NCBI GenBank assembly: GCA_936432065.2
Contig: OW386286.2
Span: forward strand, 83,083,652 to 83,147,651
Source of the DNA: Rutpela maculata
Lineage: Eukaryota > Arthropoda > Insecta > Coleoptera > Cerambycidae
Direction: 5' to 3'
Length of the DNA stretch: 64,000 bases
Part shown: positions 33,057 to 43,362 of the stretch, piece by piece
Layout: each line of letters starts with the position of its first letter
Position numbering within the stretch: position 1 is the stretch's first letter
Notes under the pieces: generated by a model
The model's database searches: none
What the model was told of the DNA's origin: nothing
The model's input: the letters and a program-made list of their open reading frames with translations, nothing else
Program-made: the position numbers and the translations under genes

Positions 33057-34235
33057 TTAAGCCTGAACGTCCCGGTCAGGCAATTCAGCCTCTTTCACAT
33101 ACTTCGCCAGTCTATCCAAGTGTACGATCTTCATCTTGGACTTTTTGTTTCGTTGAATACGATAGACGACATCATTAATTCGGGTAATAACAGTATACGG
33201 TCCATCCCAAGGAGGTTGAAATTTCGGGGATCTCCATTCCTTCCGCTGTGGGTTGTACAGCCAAACCAGATCCCCCACCTTGAATCCCCCTGTACTGGCA
33301 TTCTGATCATAACGAGCCTTCAAGCGGTTACTAGTTCTATTCATCTGCTCTCGATCATTCTTTGGCTGTTCTCGACTTCCATTTCTGTAGTTGCTCATCG
33401 AAAATGGTTCTCCACGGGCAGCACAATTTTTACCCTTGTGACACCAGGCCTCCACATCCTGGCGACTATTAACCCAATAGAACTGTTCTCGTGCTCTACT
33501 CAATGTCTTGTTTATGCCGAAGTGTCTGCTGGACGTTTCATTATGCGCTTCCTGGAGTACTTCTGGTACACGACACCTGGGAATCACTAGACGCATGGCA
33601 ACCTGCTTCCCATCTGGGCTTTCCCATGCTCTCCTCAAAAGCCCATCTACGACCATAAGTGAATCCCATTGTGACCATAAAGCCTTCAGCCCCACTTCTT
33701 TGTCGGAAACATCCTTCCATGCTGGACGCGTTCCCTCTTCTTTTGCTCGCAACATAGGTCCGATTTCTACATCGCGCAATTGCTCTCGCCTCAGAATTTT
33801 CGTTGACCAACTGTCTGGAAGATCGACCTTGACAGTGTTCACTTCAACCATGTTCGGCAATTTTCTCACCTGAGGGTAGCGCTTGCAATCTTCCTTGTCT
33901 GGTTTTCTGGATAATGCAGGAGTTTTGACTGCCTGCGTTGTCAACAGCCTGGTTTTCTCGCATTGGTCGTTCACTTTTGACAGAATAAATTGTTTGTTCC
34001 CAATCCTTAAGACTCGCTTTCCTACGTCAACGATAAACCCATACTGTTCCATAATGTCCAGTCCCAAAATGAAGTCATCCGTGATGTCAGCCACGATGAC
34101 CCTGTGGTCGAACCTTAACTGTCCAATCTGCAAACCCAGGTCTACTTCTCCATGAACCGTAGCCCTGTCCCCCGTAGCTGTCCGGATGATCACTTCATTT
34201 TGCCTCTTTTTCGTTCTGACGTCGCTTTTCTTCAT
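33057..34235 (-). CDS. Protease-remnant/integrase-remnant fusion ORF of the deleted LTR element
   Basis: A single open frame of 392 codons that joins distant parts of pol. Early residues include a retropepsin C-terminal motif (DFILGLDIMEQYG) but not the DTG active site. The middle holds the linker before integrase (VDGLLRRAWE) and the HHCC-like zinc region (HNETSSRHFGINKTL, then KGKNCAARGEP with an altered Cys spacing). The last ~110 residues are the integrase C-terminal domain (FKVGDLVWLYNP, WDGPYTVI). Reverse transcriptase, RNase H and the DDE core are deleted. No enzyme activity is expected. The frame surviving across the deletion joints is notable but may be chance. Confidence 0.75.
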   Translation of the reverse strand: MKKSDVRTKKRQNEVIIRTATGDRATVHGEVDLGLQIGQLRFDHRVIVADITDDFILGLDIMEQYGFIVDVGKRVLRIGNKQFILSKVNDQCEKTRLLTTQAVKTPALSRKPDKEDCKRYPQVRKLPNMVEVNTVKVDLPDSWSTKILRREQLRDVEIGPMLRAKEEGTRPAWKDVSDKEVGLKALWSQWDSLMVVDGLLRRAWESPDGKQVAMRLVIPRCRVPEVLQEAHNETSSRHFGINKTLSRAREQFYWVNSRQDVEAWCHKGKNCAARGEPFSMSNYRNGSREQPKNDREQMNRTSNRLKARYDQNASTGGFKVGDLVWLYNPQRKEWRSPKFQPPWDGPYTVITRINDVVYRIQRNKKSKMKIVHLDRLAKYVKEAELPDRDVQA

Positions 34236-34425
34236 CCTCTTTTTCTTTCTGACGTCTTATTTCCTGATCTTCCATCATTTTCTTTAATTCGTTCCTTTCT
34301 TCTTGACGTAGTTTTACTTGTTCTTCTTTTTCTTCCTGGCGTTGCTGCGCCATCATCCTCGTAAGCTCTGCAAGTAGATCCTGCATTTGTTTCTCTCCTG
34401 CCATACTTCTTGTTGTTACGGGCAT
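34195..34425 (-). pseudogene. Truncated gag start of the deleted LTR element
   Basis: MPVTTRSMAG followed by a long Glu/Lys/Arg/Gln coiled-coil-like stretch, typical of the N terminus of some Gypsy gag proteins. It ends after 76 codons and overlaps the downstream frame by about 40 bases. Capsid and zinc-knuckle regions are missing. Confidence 0.6.
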
Positions 34426-37400
34426 ACAATGAAATCAAAATAAAACAAATTTAACTGTCACGTTAATATCGGCAATGGAACTTTCCAGAAAAATCTAGAA
34501 ACAGCACGAAAAAGTCTTATCCAGAGTCTTTTGTCACTATCCAGTCCAGAGAATTTAATAATCTCCACTAATGTCCAAATAGAAAAGTTCTAGAAATTTT
34601 CACGCACTAAATGAGTCTTTTTTTTCAGTGTCATCACTTCTCAGTTCAAAGGAATTAATTATCACACTAATGTCCTAATAAAATGTTCTACAATGTCTCA
34701 AAAATGCACTTAACACTATTTTCCTGTTCGAAAATAACCCTCGAACAATGTCCAGTAAATGAGTCCTCCGTGTTAGTACTAAACCTCGAGAATACTTCTC
34801 GAACACTCCAGCACAACTTCAGAGCTCCTCTTGTCATAAAATTCCGCTTTCTGACACCAATTTGTAACGTGTTTCCACCCTTAGGAAACCACCCTCGCAA
34901 ATTCCGTGGGTTCCAAAAATTGTAACAAGAGATGTCCACTAACACACTTTATTAAATATTTACTGGATACTTCACAATACTATTATTAATTTAAACACAC
35001 TTTATTGACTAAAATCACAATGTTTATCCTTTGTTTATCCTTGAAGTCTTAACCTCACTTTCTATACTTTTTGAACTTTCTGAACTACTCGCCGAGAATG
35101 CGGTCGGTCTTTTATACCTAAAAATGACAGATCTCGATTGTTCTGTGATGACGCCACCATTCTCTAGAGAATTCCAGATGTCACTTTGGAATCTTCTGGT
35201 AGGTTCTTTTTCGAGTAGGTGCAAATACACTACATTCATTCAGACATTCGATCTGTTGAGGTCTGCCTACTTTTTAGTAACATAACCTTAAATTTTAAGG
35301 GGTGCAACATATTACAGTTCTTTAATCGGAGATTTCTACAATACAATAAAATAGATTTTGATATTTGCTTTTTAGCTACGTTAGAAAACTAAGTATGTCT
35401 TTCGTGTTCCAAAAGTTCCAAAACACCTGTTTCATCATCGCTTATTCCATTTTTAATAATTTAACCAAAAAAATACCTTTGACTTTTCACCTAACTGTCA
35501 ACACCAAGCATAAAATTTTTAGGTTAACTTCGGGCTAACAGAGATAACTCCCACCTTGAAGCTCGGGCTAAGTTACCTCTGACTTTAGCCCAGGATTACT
35601 TTTAACCCGACATAATAAACACTTTAGCCTGGAGTTAGATTTTAGCCCCGGGGCAAACTAACCTAACCCTGCATTGATAAACCGGCCCTGAGAGGACCAG
35701 TTTATCAAAGTAGGGTTAAATTTGCGTGTTAGCTAGCCCTGGGCTAAATTTAACCTCGGGGCAAAGTGAGTGTTAAACTGGCATCCGTTTATTAGACCGT
35801 GGGATAGTGACAGATTTTTTTAAACGTTTGGTTCCTATCTGGCCTTTTGGGAGGCCTTTGTGCCTGATTTGTACTAACCATTTTCGTGTTTATCAAACGG
35901 TTATCCAGGGCCCCTCAGCGGAAAACAAAAAAGAAAATTTCATGAAAATGAGCAATTTCAAACGTTTTGTTCCTATCTGGCGTCAAGTTAGACTTACGTT
36001 TTAAAGAAAAACATCCGACGGAAGCTTATCGCCAGACAAATTCCGTGGGCCGGAAGGCCCGAAATTTCAATCCGAAGTTGTAAGAAAAAATGGTCAAAAT
36101 CAAACGATTTGGTTCTTATCTGGGAATTGTATATATAGGTAAATAGATTATAATTATCGCGATATAACAAACGCCAGACAAATTCCGAGGGCCCAACAGT
36201 GAAAAAATTATTGTTCAAGTTGTCAACTATTCCGCGAAAATCAAACGATTTACATTCGTCTGGCATTGGTTTTTTTGTTAATATTAGGCAATAAGTAGTT
36301 TCAATTTAAGATTCCCAGACGAATTGGCTGGGTCCCCTGGATAGCCAGACAAAAAGAAAAGCGCGAAAAAAATGCCATTTTTCAAACGATTTATTCCTGT
36401 CTGGCATTTGGATTTTAAAAAGATATGTTAATAAATAAGCCATATTTCTAGTCCCAGATAAAAAGCTTGGGCCCAGACGTAGATATGTTGAGCGAAAGTA
36501 TCGAAAAATCAAAAAACAGTCGTGTAAAAATCGATGCATTTTCAAACGATTTACACTCGTCTGGGATTTGTTTTTTTAAAAAGATATGTTAATAAACAAA
36601 CCATATTTCAAGTGCCAGACAAAAATCTGGGGCGCAGCTGTAGATATATCGCAAATTTTGAGGTTCTACAGTTGGCAACTTTTTAATACTGGCTCCTACG
36701 CCAAAAGACTAGCTAATTTAAATAGAATAAAATTTGCTAAAACTCTTTTTTTAATTTTTTTAATTCCGACAAAAAGGAAGGAATTAGAGGGGGGCGGGAT
36801 TTGGGACTTTTTTTTTCGGTAAAATTTCTCCAATTTTGTCACCGTAATTAATCGGTAATTAATTGAAATCGATCTCATATATGATGTTCACTTAATATCA
36901 TGTACTACTTTGACGCTCCGTTAATCTCGGTCCTTCGAAACAAAGGTTTCTGAGAAAAAATATTTTTTTTAGATTTACATACATTATAGGAAATCGTGTA
37001 ATTTCCTACATTTCCTCGAATATCTCGATAATTATTGTTTTTTTCGAAAAATTTGTAGATAGCTTATGTAAAGAGAATTGATTCAGCTTTCCGACACTTT
37101 TTTTATTTTTTCTCTAACATAAAGAGCAAAAGACCAAATATGCAGACGTCTCAAAGCCAACCGCCACCCAGTCTATTAATTAGGGTGAAGACATACCGCT
37201 CGGCTAAAGTACACCATCTGTGGGTCCCCACGCGAGACTAGTTTCTCGATCTGACGTCACAGTGCTTTTCGTGAGGAGTAGCGAGGATTTCAACTTTAAT
37301 TATTTATTGCAAAGTAAGTACTGCGATTTAAGAGCTGATATTCGATGTGGCGTGTTTTTATACATAAACACACACTTTAATGAAATACGAAAAAAATGGG

Positions 37401-37454
37401 CAAGTTCCCCATTAGCAAACGATAAATAAAAATCACCCCGGGACGAGCGGGGAG

Positions 37455-37463
37455 TATAAAAAG
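37455..37463 (+). promoter_or_regulatory. TATA-box-like site in the centre of the long-TIR element
   Basis: GGGGAGTATAAAAAGCAGCG is a textbook TATA context in the unique centre between the inverted arms. It is followed ~80 bases later by ATG (37544) opening a short frame that the Gypsy element at 37579 interrupts; spliced across the insertion it would give only 17 codons. A donor-like AAA|GTAAGT lies near 37310-37318. It could be the promoter of the element's lost transposase gene. Confidence 0.35.
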
Positions 37464-37578
37464 CAGCGTCGCTCGAAAACAATGCATACCATATATGTTT
37501 CTACCACATCACATCTTACGTATCTTATGTCGCGTGCATTAAAATGAGAGAAGAAATCACTTTCGTGTGGTTGACTAC

Positions 37579-37773
37579 TGTAATGATTGTATTATACTGT
37601 ACTATTTTTATACATATAGAACTGGACTAAGCTAAACACATTTGACATTAAATGTTAATTGTCATGCGCCTCCCTGCGCACCTGTATGTATCTCACTTCA
37701 TTCTTCATATAGAATAAAGTTTTTAGTTTTCCTGAAGACATCTTTTAATAAACATAACCTTATGACCATAACA
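37579..37773 (+). repeat. 5' LTR of the 4.7-kb Gypsy element
   Basis: 195 bp, TGTAATGATTG...ACCATAACA. It contains AATAAAG near 37712, a likely polyadenylation signal, and is immediately followed by the primer site at 37774. Confidence 0.92.
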
Positions 37774-37898
37774 TGGCGCAGTACGGTAAAAAGTAAAAAG
37801 TGATAGTAAAGTATTATAGTTATATATTTGAACAATATATAATAAGTGAATTTAATACCTATCTATATGGTATAGCAGGTGAATAGTAATAAATTAAC

Positions 37899-39746
37899 AT
37901 GCCTTCCGACGCGGACGAAGACATTATTCCACAGACGATAGTTCACCAACACGTGACTACCGCCATTCAGCAGCCAGAACCGATGTCCTGGGAAGGATGT
38001 CTGGCGGATAGCTGGAAATTTTTCAAACAAAAATTCACGTTGTATATTCAAGCAACAAGATCTACGAACGAAACGCCTGAATATAAATCATCGCTATTAC
38101 TTTCGTGTATAGGAGACAGAGCCTTAAAAATATATAACAACTTTACATATGTAGAAGGTGAAAAAAATATGGACTTTGACGTAATAGTGGACAAATTCGA
38201 AAGCTATTTCAACCCAGAGAAAAATGTTACGTATGAACGTCACATGTTCCTGATGAGAGACAAACGAGACGATGAATCCATGGATAATTATATTACAGAT
38301 CTCAGAGATTTAAGTACTACATGTGAATTTGGACATCTAACAGACAGTTTAATAACAAGTAAACTTATTCTCGGACTGAAAACAGACGCAGATCTGCAAA
38401 ACAAATTAATAAGAACGAAAAATTTAACCCTAACCAAAGCAGTGGAAATTTGCAGAATAGCAGAAAGAACGAAAGAACAGCTAGAAAAAATAAGTTCAAC
38501 CTCCAGAGTAACAGAAAAACAAGAATGCTCAGTAGACAGAATAAGAAAGACGCAGAAAAGAGATGACAACACTAGAAAACAAACAGTATATCCATCTTCA
38601 TCTAAACCACTGACGGGACGGAGATCTCACTTCCACCCACAGGCAGTGCTAAATAAACCGCGAGTGCAAGTGCAACCATTTAAAATAAATTGTTATAAGT
38701 GCGGTATGTGCCATGGAAAAAACCAATGCCCGGCGTATGGAAAAACATGTATGAAATGTAAGAAAGCCAACCATTTTGCAAAAATGTGCAAATCTGTAAA
38801 TGAAATAAATATGGAAAATAATTTTTATATAGATTGTATTGAATCAAAAAATTCAGATGTTTGGAAAACAATTATTGAAGTTCATAATGGAACAAAAATA
38901 AATTTTAAATTAGATACAGGGGCTCAAGTAAATATAATACCGGCTAAATACTTGAAAAACCTAAACATTCATGAAAATAATCTAGAACAAGCTATTACTA
39001 AACTATCTACTTACACTGGGGAAAATATAAAAATATTAGGAAAATGTTCATTAAATTGTAAATACAAAAATCAATCTGAATACTTAACATTTTATATTAT
39101 AAATGAAAAAGAAGTACAACCCATATTAGGAAAAACAGATTGTGAAAAACTAAATATAATAAAATTAGTTGAATCGGTGAAAACTGAAAATATTTGTAAT
39201 AATAATTACGAAAACATAAATAATAAATTTGCTGATGTTTTCAGTGAAATCGGTTGTCTACAGGGTGACTACAATATTGAAATTGATCATAATGTTAGAC
39301 CTGTCATACATGCTCCACGAAAAGTACCTATTGCCATTCAAAGTAAATTAAAAAATAAATTAAGAATTCTAGAAAAAAATAAAATCATTGCAAAAGTGGA
39401 AAAACCAACAGATTGGGTAAATCCGTTAGTAATTGTAAATAAACCAAATGGGGATATTCGTATTTGCATGGACCCTAAAGATTTAAATAAGGCCATAAAA
39501 CGAGAGCACTTTCCTTTGCCTACCGTAGAAGATATAATTTCAAAATTAAGCGGTGCAAAATTTTTTTCTGTGCTTGATGCGTCTGATGCTTTCTATCAAA
39601 TAAAATTAAATTATAAAAGTTCGTTATTATGTACCTTTAATACTCCGTATGGACGTTACAGATTTTTAAGACTTCCATATGGAATTACTCTAGCTTCAGA
39701 AATTTTTCAGAAAAAGATAAAATTTTTATTTGAAGATATAGCGTAG
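37899..39746 (+). pseudogene. gag-pol: gag-protease-RT (N-terminal part) of the Gypsy element
   Basis: 615 codons from ATG 37899. Gag fills roughly residues 1-300 with capsid-like helices (WEGCLADSWKFFKQKF, FDVIVDKFESYFNP) and Cys/His knuckles (CYKCGMCHG, then CMKCKKANHFAKMC). A retropepsin follows with FKLDTGAQVNIIP. Then comes RT up to the region just before the catalytic site (KPNGDIRICMDPKDLN, SVLDASDAFYQIKL, RLPYGI). The frame ends at TAG 39744, about ten codons before the catalytic YIDD. The continuation is open in another frame, so a one-base loss is likely rather than programmed recoding, because it lies within RT rather than at the gag-pol border. Confidence 0.85.
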
Positions 39747-42016
39747 AATCATATATTGATGATTTTTTAGTTTGGGGAAATACTAAAGAGGAGCACGATA
39801 GACGATTATTTAATTTACTTAAAAGATGTAGGGAAATAAATTTAAAACTAAATTTAAAAAAATGTAAATTTGGAACAAATGAAATAATGTTTCTTGGTCA
39901 TAAAATCTCAAATAAAGGTATCGAACCGGATTATGACAAAATCCAAGCTATAAAAAATTATAAAACACCGTCGTGCAAAAAAGATATCGAACGTTTTTTA
40001 GGCATTATAACATACGTATCAAAATTTATTCCAAATTTGTCAGACAAAACTGAACACTTAAGAACTTTATTGAAAAGTGACACCCAATGGCATTGGGAAG
40101 AACAGCATGAAAAATCTTTCAAAGAATTAAAAGAAATTTTGTCTAACAAACCAATTTTGCAATATTACGATGTTAACAAACCTGTAGTATTATCGGTTGA
40201 TTCTTCTCAATCAGCTGTTGGAGCAGTTTTGCTACAAAATGAACTACCTGTATATTACGCATCGAAGGCATTAACAGATACACAAAAAAATTGGGCACCC
40301 ATTGAACGTGAAACATTAGCAGTTTTATTTGGTTTAGAGAGGTTTCATCAGCTGATTTACGCTAGAAAAAACGTAACAGTAGAAAGCGATCATAAGCCGT
40401 TATCAGCCATATTTAAAAAACCCCTAAATTCCTGTCCTCCCCGATTACAACGCATGCTAATACAAATTCAGAAATATGATATAAATTTAGTATACAAACC
40501 AGGCTGTAAAATGATACTAGCCGATGCTTTATCAAGAGCACATGATGAAGAAATTCAATTAAATTCATATGATTCCGAGTTTAATAAAAAGTTAGAACAA
40601 GATTTAGACGCACAAATATGCTTATTAACAGAAAATCTTAATGTAACTGATAAAAGAATAATTGAAATAAAAAATGAAATAAAAAAAGATGAAGAAATGT
40701 TGGAATTAATACGTCTAACAAAAAACGGCTGGCCAGAAAATAAAACAAACTTAAAAGATAGTGTAAAAATATATTTTCCTTTTCATGATGAAATTTCTTA
40801 TCATAATGGTTTATTACTAAAAAATTCGAGAATAATTATACCTAAAAATTTACGAAAAGGTATTCTAACAAAATTGCACTTAAGTCATTTAGGCAAAGAA
40901 AAAACAAAAAACAGAGCACGCGAAATAATTTATTGGCCAGGCATGTCACGCGACATAGATAATGTGGTAGCAAATTGTCAAGCATGTGCCACGTATTCCA
41001 GGTCAAATCAAAAAGAACCCCTAAAACAACACGAGATTCCACAGAGAGCATGGCAAAAAGTTGCCATAGACTTATTTGAATTTAATAAAAAACATTATTT
41101 AGTCCTGGTTGACTATTTCTCAAAATTTCCGGAAGTTGTACGATTAAATAGTTTAACATCAGAAGCGTTAATCTATCAATTAAAAAATATTTTTTCTCGT
41201 CAAGGAATACCCGACGTGGTATTTTCAGATAATGGCCCACAAATGACTTCACATTTGTTTAAATGTTTCTCAAATGAATGGGACTTTCAGCATAAAACTT
41301 CAAGTCCAAAACATTCTAGATCAAACGGTTTAGTAGAAAGAACAATTCAAACAGTACAAAACATTATAAAGAAATGTGAAATCTCAAAAAATGATCCATT
41401 TATTGCATTGTTAGAATTAAGGAATACACCTTTATATGGAAATGTAAACTCGCCTGCGCAAATATTAAATCAAAGATCACTAAAAAGTATTTTGCCAGTT
41501 ACTAATAAACATTTAAAACCTGTCAAAATAAAAACAAATGAGTATAGAAAAATGTTAAAAGAAAAACAGAAAAAACAAAAATTTTACTATGATAAAAATT
41601 CAAGGAAACTCCCTGAAATTGAAATAAATAAAACTGTATATGTAAAAACTAGAACAAAAAATGTACCTGCTAAAATTATTAGCAGAAATAGAAGACCAAG
41701 ATCTTATAATGTTAAATTGTACAATACTGGCAGAGAGATAATAAGAAATAGGAAAGACATTATCGATCGAAATATGAATAAAAATTTTGTGGATAACAAA
41801 GATAATAAATATTCTGATTCGTCAGATGATGAAACTGACTCTATATTAAACAATAATAACTTTAGAAATAATGTAGAGCATAATCGATCAAGTGGTTTAA
41901 CAAGTAGTTCACAAACTTCCGACATAAATAATAGCCCAGGCACTTCTGGATTAGTAAATTATAAAACTAGATTTGGACGACATGTTAAACCACCTGAAGG
42001 ACTAAATATAGGTTAA
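39747..42016 (+). pseudogene. pol: RT (C-terminal part), RNase H and integrase of the Gypsy element
   Basis: The frame is open from about 39747 and contains the YIDD catalytic motif just after the break. The first ATG is at 39887. RNase H follows (VVLSVDSSQSAVGAVLL, ESDHKPLSAIF). The integrase has the HHCC region (HLSHLGKEK, CQACAT) and catalytic D, D and E in VAIDLFEF, FSDNGPQ and NGLVERT. The C-terminal domain is basic (KINKTVYVKTRTKN), and the protein ends in a Ser/Asn-rich tail. All domains after the break are intact. There is no env and no chromodomain. Confidence 0.88.
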
Positions 42017-42088
42017 GAGTTAGTAATGTTAGTATATTAAGTTAGTTAGAAACATGTCAAATCAAATTTTGATTTAATGGAGGGGGGA

Positions 42089-42283
42089 TGTAATGATTGT
42101 ATTATACTGTACTATTTTTATACATATAGAACTGGACTAAGCTAAACACATTTGACATTAAATGTTAATTGCCATGCGCCTCCCTGCGCACCTGTATGTA
42201 TCTCACTTCATTCTTCATATAGAATAAAGTTTTTAGTTTTCCTGAAGACATCTTTTAATAAACATAACCTTATGACCATAACA
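42089..42283 (+). repeat. 3' LTR of the 4.7-kb Gypsy element
   Basis: 195 bp, matching 37579-37773 except for a T/C difference near 42172. It is preceded by the purine tract at 42079-42088. Confidence 0.92.
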
Positions 42284-42402
42284 ACTACCTACGCCAAGGG
42301 AGAATGAAACAGGTACGGACTTACGAGGACTCTCAGTTTCTATGGTGTAGTGCAGAGTTGTAAATTATATATTAATATATGTAATAATTTATATTTGTCC
42401 TT

Positions 42403-42588
42403 TTGCTAGTATGTAACTTATTTATTGTAAATATTATTCGATCGAGGGATTATGAATGTGAAAGTGACAGTTATATTGATTCCAGTGATAAAGAAAATCA
42501 AATTCCAAATGAGTTTCAAGTGAAAAAAAAAACGGCATTTCAAGGGCGGATCTGGGCCTTGAGCTTGGGGGGGGGGGGGGTAACGTAG
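42403..42588 (+). other. Possible exon fragment in the centre of the long-TIR element
   Basis: TTTTGCTAG near 42401-42409 could be a splice acceptor. The following frame encodes an acidic segment (RSRDYECESDSYIDSSDKEN) of a type often seen at the N terminus of transposases, but nothing diagnostic follows and a poly-G run ends it. Treat as a hint only. Confidence 0.25.
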
Positions 42589-42940
42589 CCGCGTGTTGAA
42601 AATAACAAAAATGTTTTTCCTCGGGAAAAAATCTCAAAAAAAAATTATAAACACAACTAAATATATTCAAAAACATAAAATAAAATAATAAAAATTATGA
42701 AATTTTAAAATGAAAGTTGATTGTTTACGGAATCTTGTTACCCTGTTACCCCCCATATATCCGTGCTTGCGGCATTTAAGTAGTGACGCGAAACAAATTT
42801 GTTTAAATGTGTATAATACTGTTTTACAATGACAAGCTAATGAAATGCCAGACGTGTGAATCGTTTGAAAATGCATCGATTTTTACACGACTGTTTTTTG
42901 ATTTTTCGATACTTTCACTCAACATATCTACGGCTGGGCC

Positions 42941-43362
42941 CAAGCTTTTTGTCTGGGACTTGAAATATGGTTTATTTATTACCATATCTTTTTAAAATCC
43001 AAATGCCAGACAGGAATAAATCGTTTGAAAAAATGGCTTTTTTTCGTGCACTTCTTTTAAGATTTAAAATATGTTTGGTCCACGCTTTTTGTCTGGGACT
43101 TGAAATATGGTTTATTTATTACCATATCTTTTTAAAATCCAAATGCCAGACAGGAATAAATCGTTTGAAAAAATGGTTTTTTTTTCGTGCACTTCTTTTA
43201 AGATTTAAAATATGTTTGGCCCACGCTTTTTGTCTGGGACTTGAAATATGGTTTAGTTATTACCATATCTTTTTAAAATCCAAATGCCAGACAGGAATAA
43301 ATCGTTTGAAAAAATGGCTTTTTTTTCGTGCACTTCTTTTAAGATTTAAAATATGTTTGGCC
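42941..43362. repeat. Three tandem copies of a ~141-bp unit in the right arm
   Basis: Units start near 42941, 43081 and 43222 (GCTTTTTGTCTGGGACTTG). The first differs most near its start; the others are nearly identical. The left arm lacks the expansion. The long ORF over this stretch is a by-product of the repeat. Confidence 0.85.

Larger units (their letters stand above)
32591..35316 (-). mobile_element. 2.7-kb internally deleted Gypsy-type LTR element
   Basis: LTRs 32591-33045 (455 bp) and 34863-35316 (454 bp) are almost identical, with 4-bp TSD GTTC (32587-32590 and 35317-35320). The orientation is minus. A purine tract (AAGGAGGGGGCAG) adjoins the 3' LTR at 33046-33058. A primer site TGGTGTCAGAA lies two bases inside the 5' LTR (34850-34860) and matches the 3' end of tRNA-Leu as I recall it. 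The interior lacks reverse transcriptase, RNase H and the integrase core, yet the intact ends and TSD show it transposed, presumably using proteins from a full-length relative. Confidence 0.88.
31883..35331. mobile_element. P-like element with 8-bp TSD, split by an LTR element
   Basis: Inverted ends CTCCGATTA...TTATATCTA at 31883 and the complement ending at 35331. The exact 8-bp direct repeat ATTTCTAC lies at 31875-31882 and 35332-35339. Copy b has the site once (near 23964), confirming the insertion. Without the LTR element it is about 720 bp. A short ORF with a THAP-like start lies at 32207. The 8-bp TSD fits P or hAT; the CxxC start favours P. Confidence 0.75.
30316..35688 (+). mobile_element. 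GGGCC-family element, copy c, with three nested insertions
   Basis: It starts GGACCGGTTTATCAATG and ends CATTGATAAACCGGCCC-type at 35688, with a 3-bp TGA repeat on both sides (30313-30315 and 35689-35691). Its sequence matches copy b, apart from an inserted block 30622-31675 and a P-like element 31883-35331 that itself holds an LTR element. Removing those leaves roughly 0.8-0.9 kb, as expected for the family. Confidence 0.75.
37579..42283 (+). mobile_element. Ty3/Gypsy LTR retrotransposon without env, 4.7 kb
   Basis: 195-bp LTRs at 37579-37773 and 42089-42283, differing at only about one base, with 5-bp TSD ACTAC (37574-37578 and 42284-42288). A primer site TGGCGCAGT directly follows the 5' LTR, resembling the tRNA-Ser type but diverging after nine bases. 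A purine tract (GGAGGGGGGA, 42079-42088) precedes the 3' LTR. One gag-pol frame is interrupted once. The near-identity of the LTRs marks a young insertion. The integrase and RT resemble the K02A2.6-type Gypsy proteins common in arthropods. Confidence 0.93.

Noticed and set aside
33120..33873. Plus-strand ORFs over 33120-33873
   Set aside because: They are antisense shadows of the minus-strand fusion ORF at 33057-34235.
35807..36004. 65-codon ORF, matched by 43689-43910 on the other strand
   Set aside because: Both lie in the inverted arms of the same transposon and reflect sequence symmetry, not coding conservation.
39735..39775. Programmed frameshift in the 4.7-kb Gypsy element
   Set aside because: The break is inside RT, not at the gag-pol boundary, and no slippery heptamer was obvious, so a mutation is more likely.
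37544..42307. 17-codon peptide interrupted by the Gypsy element
   Set aside because: It can be read across the TSD after a TATA box, but is too short to support as a gene.
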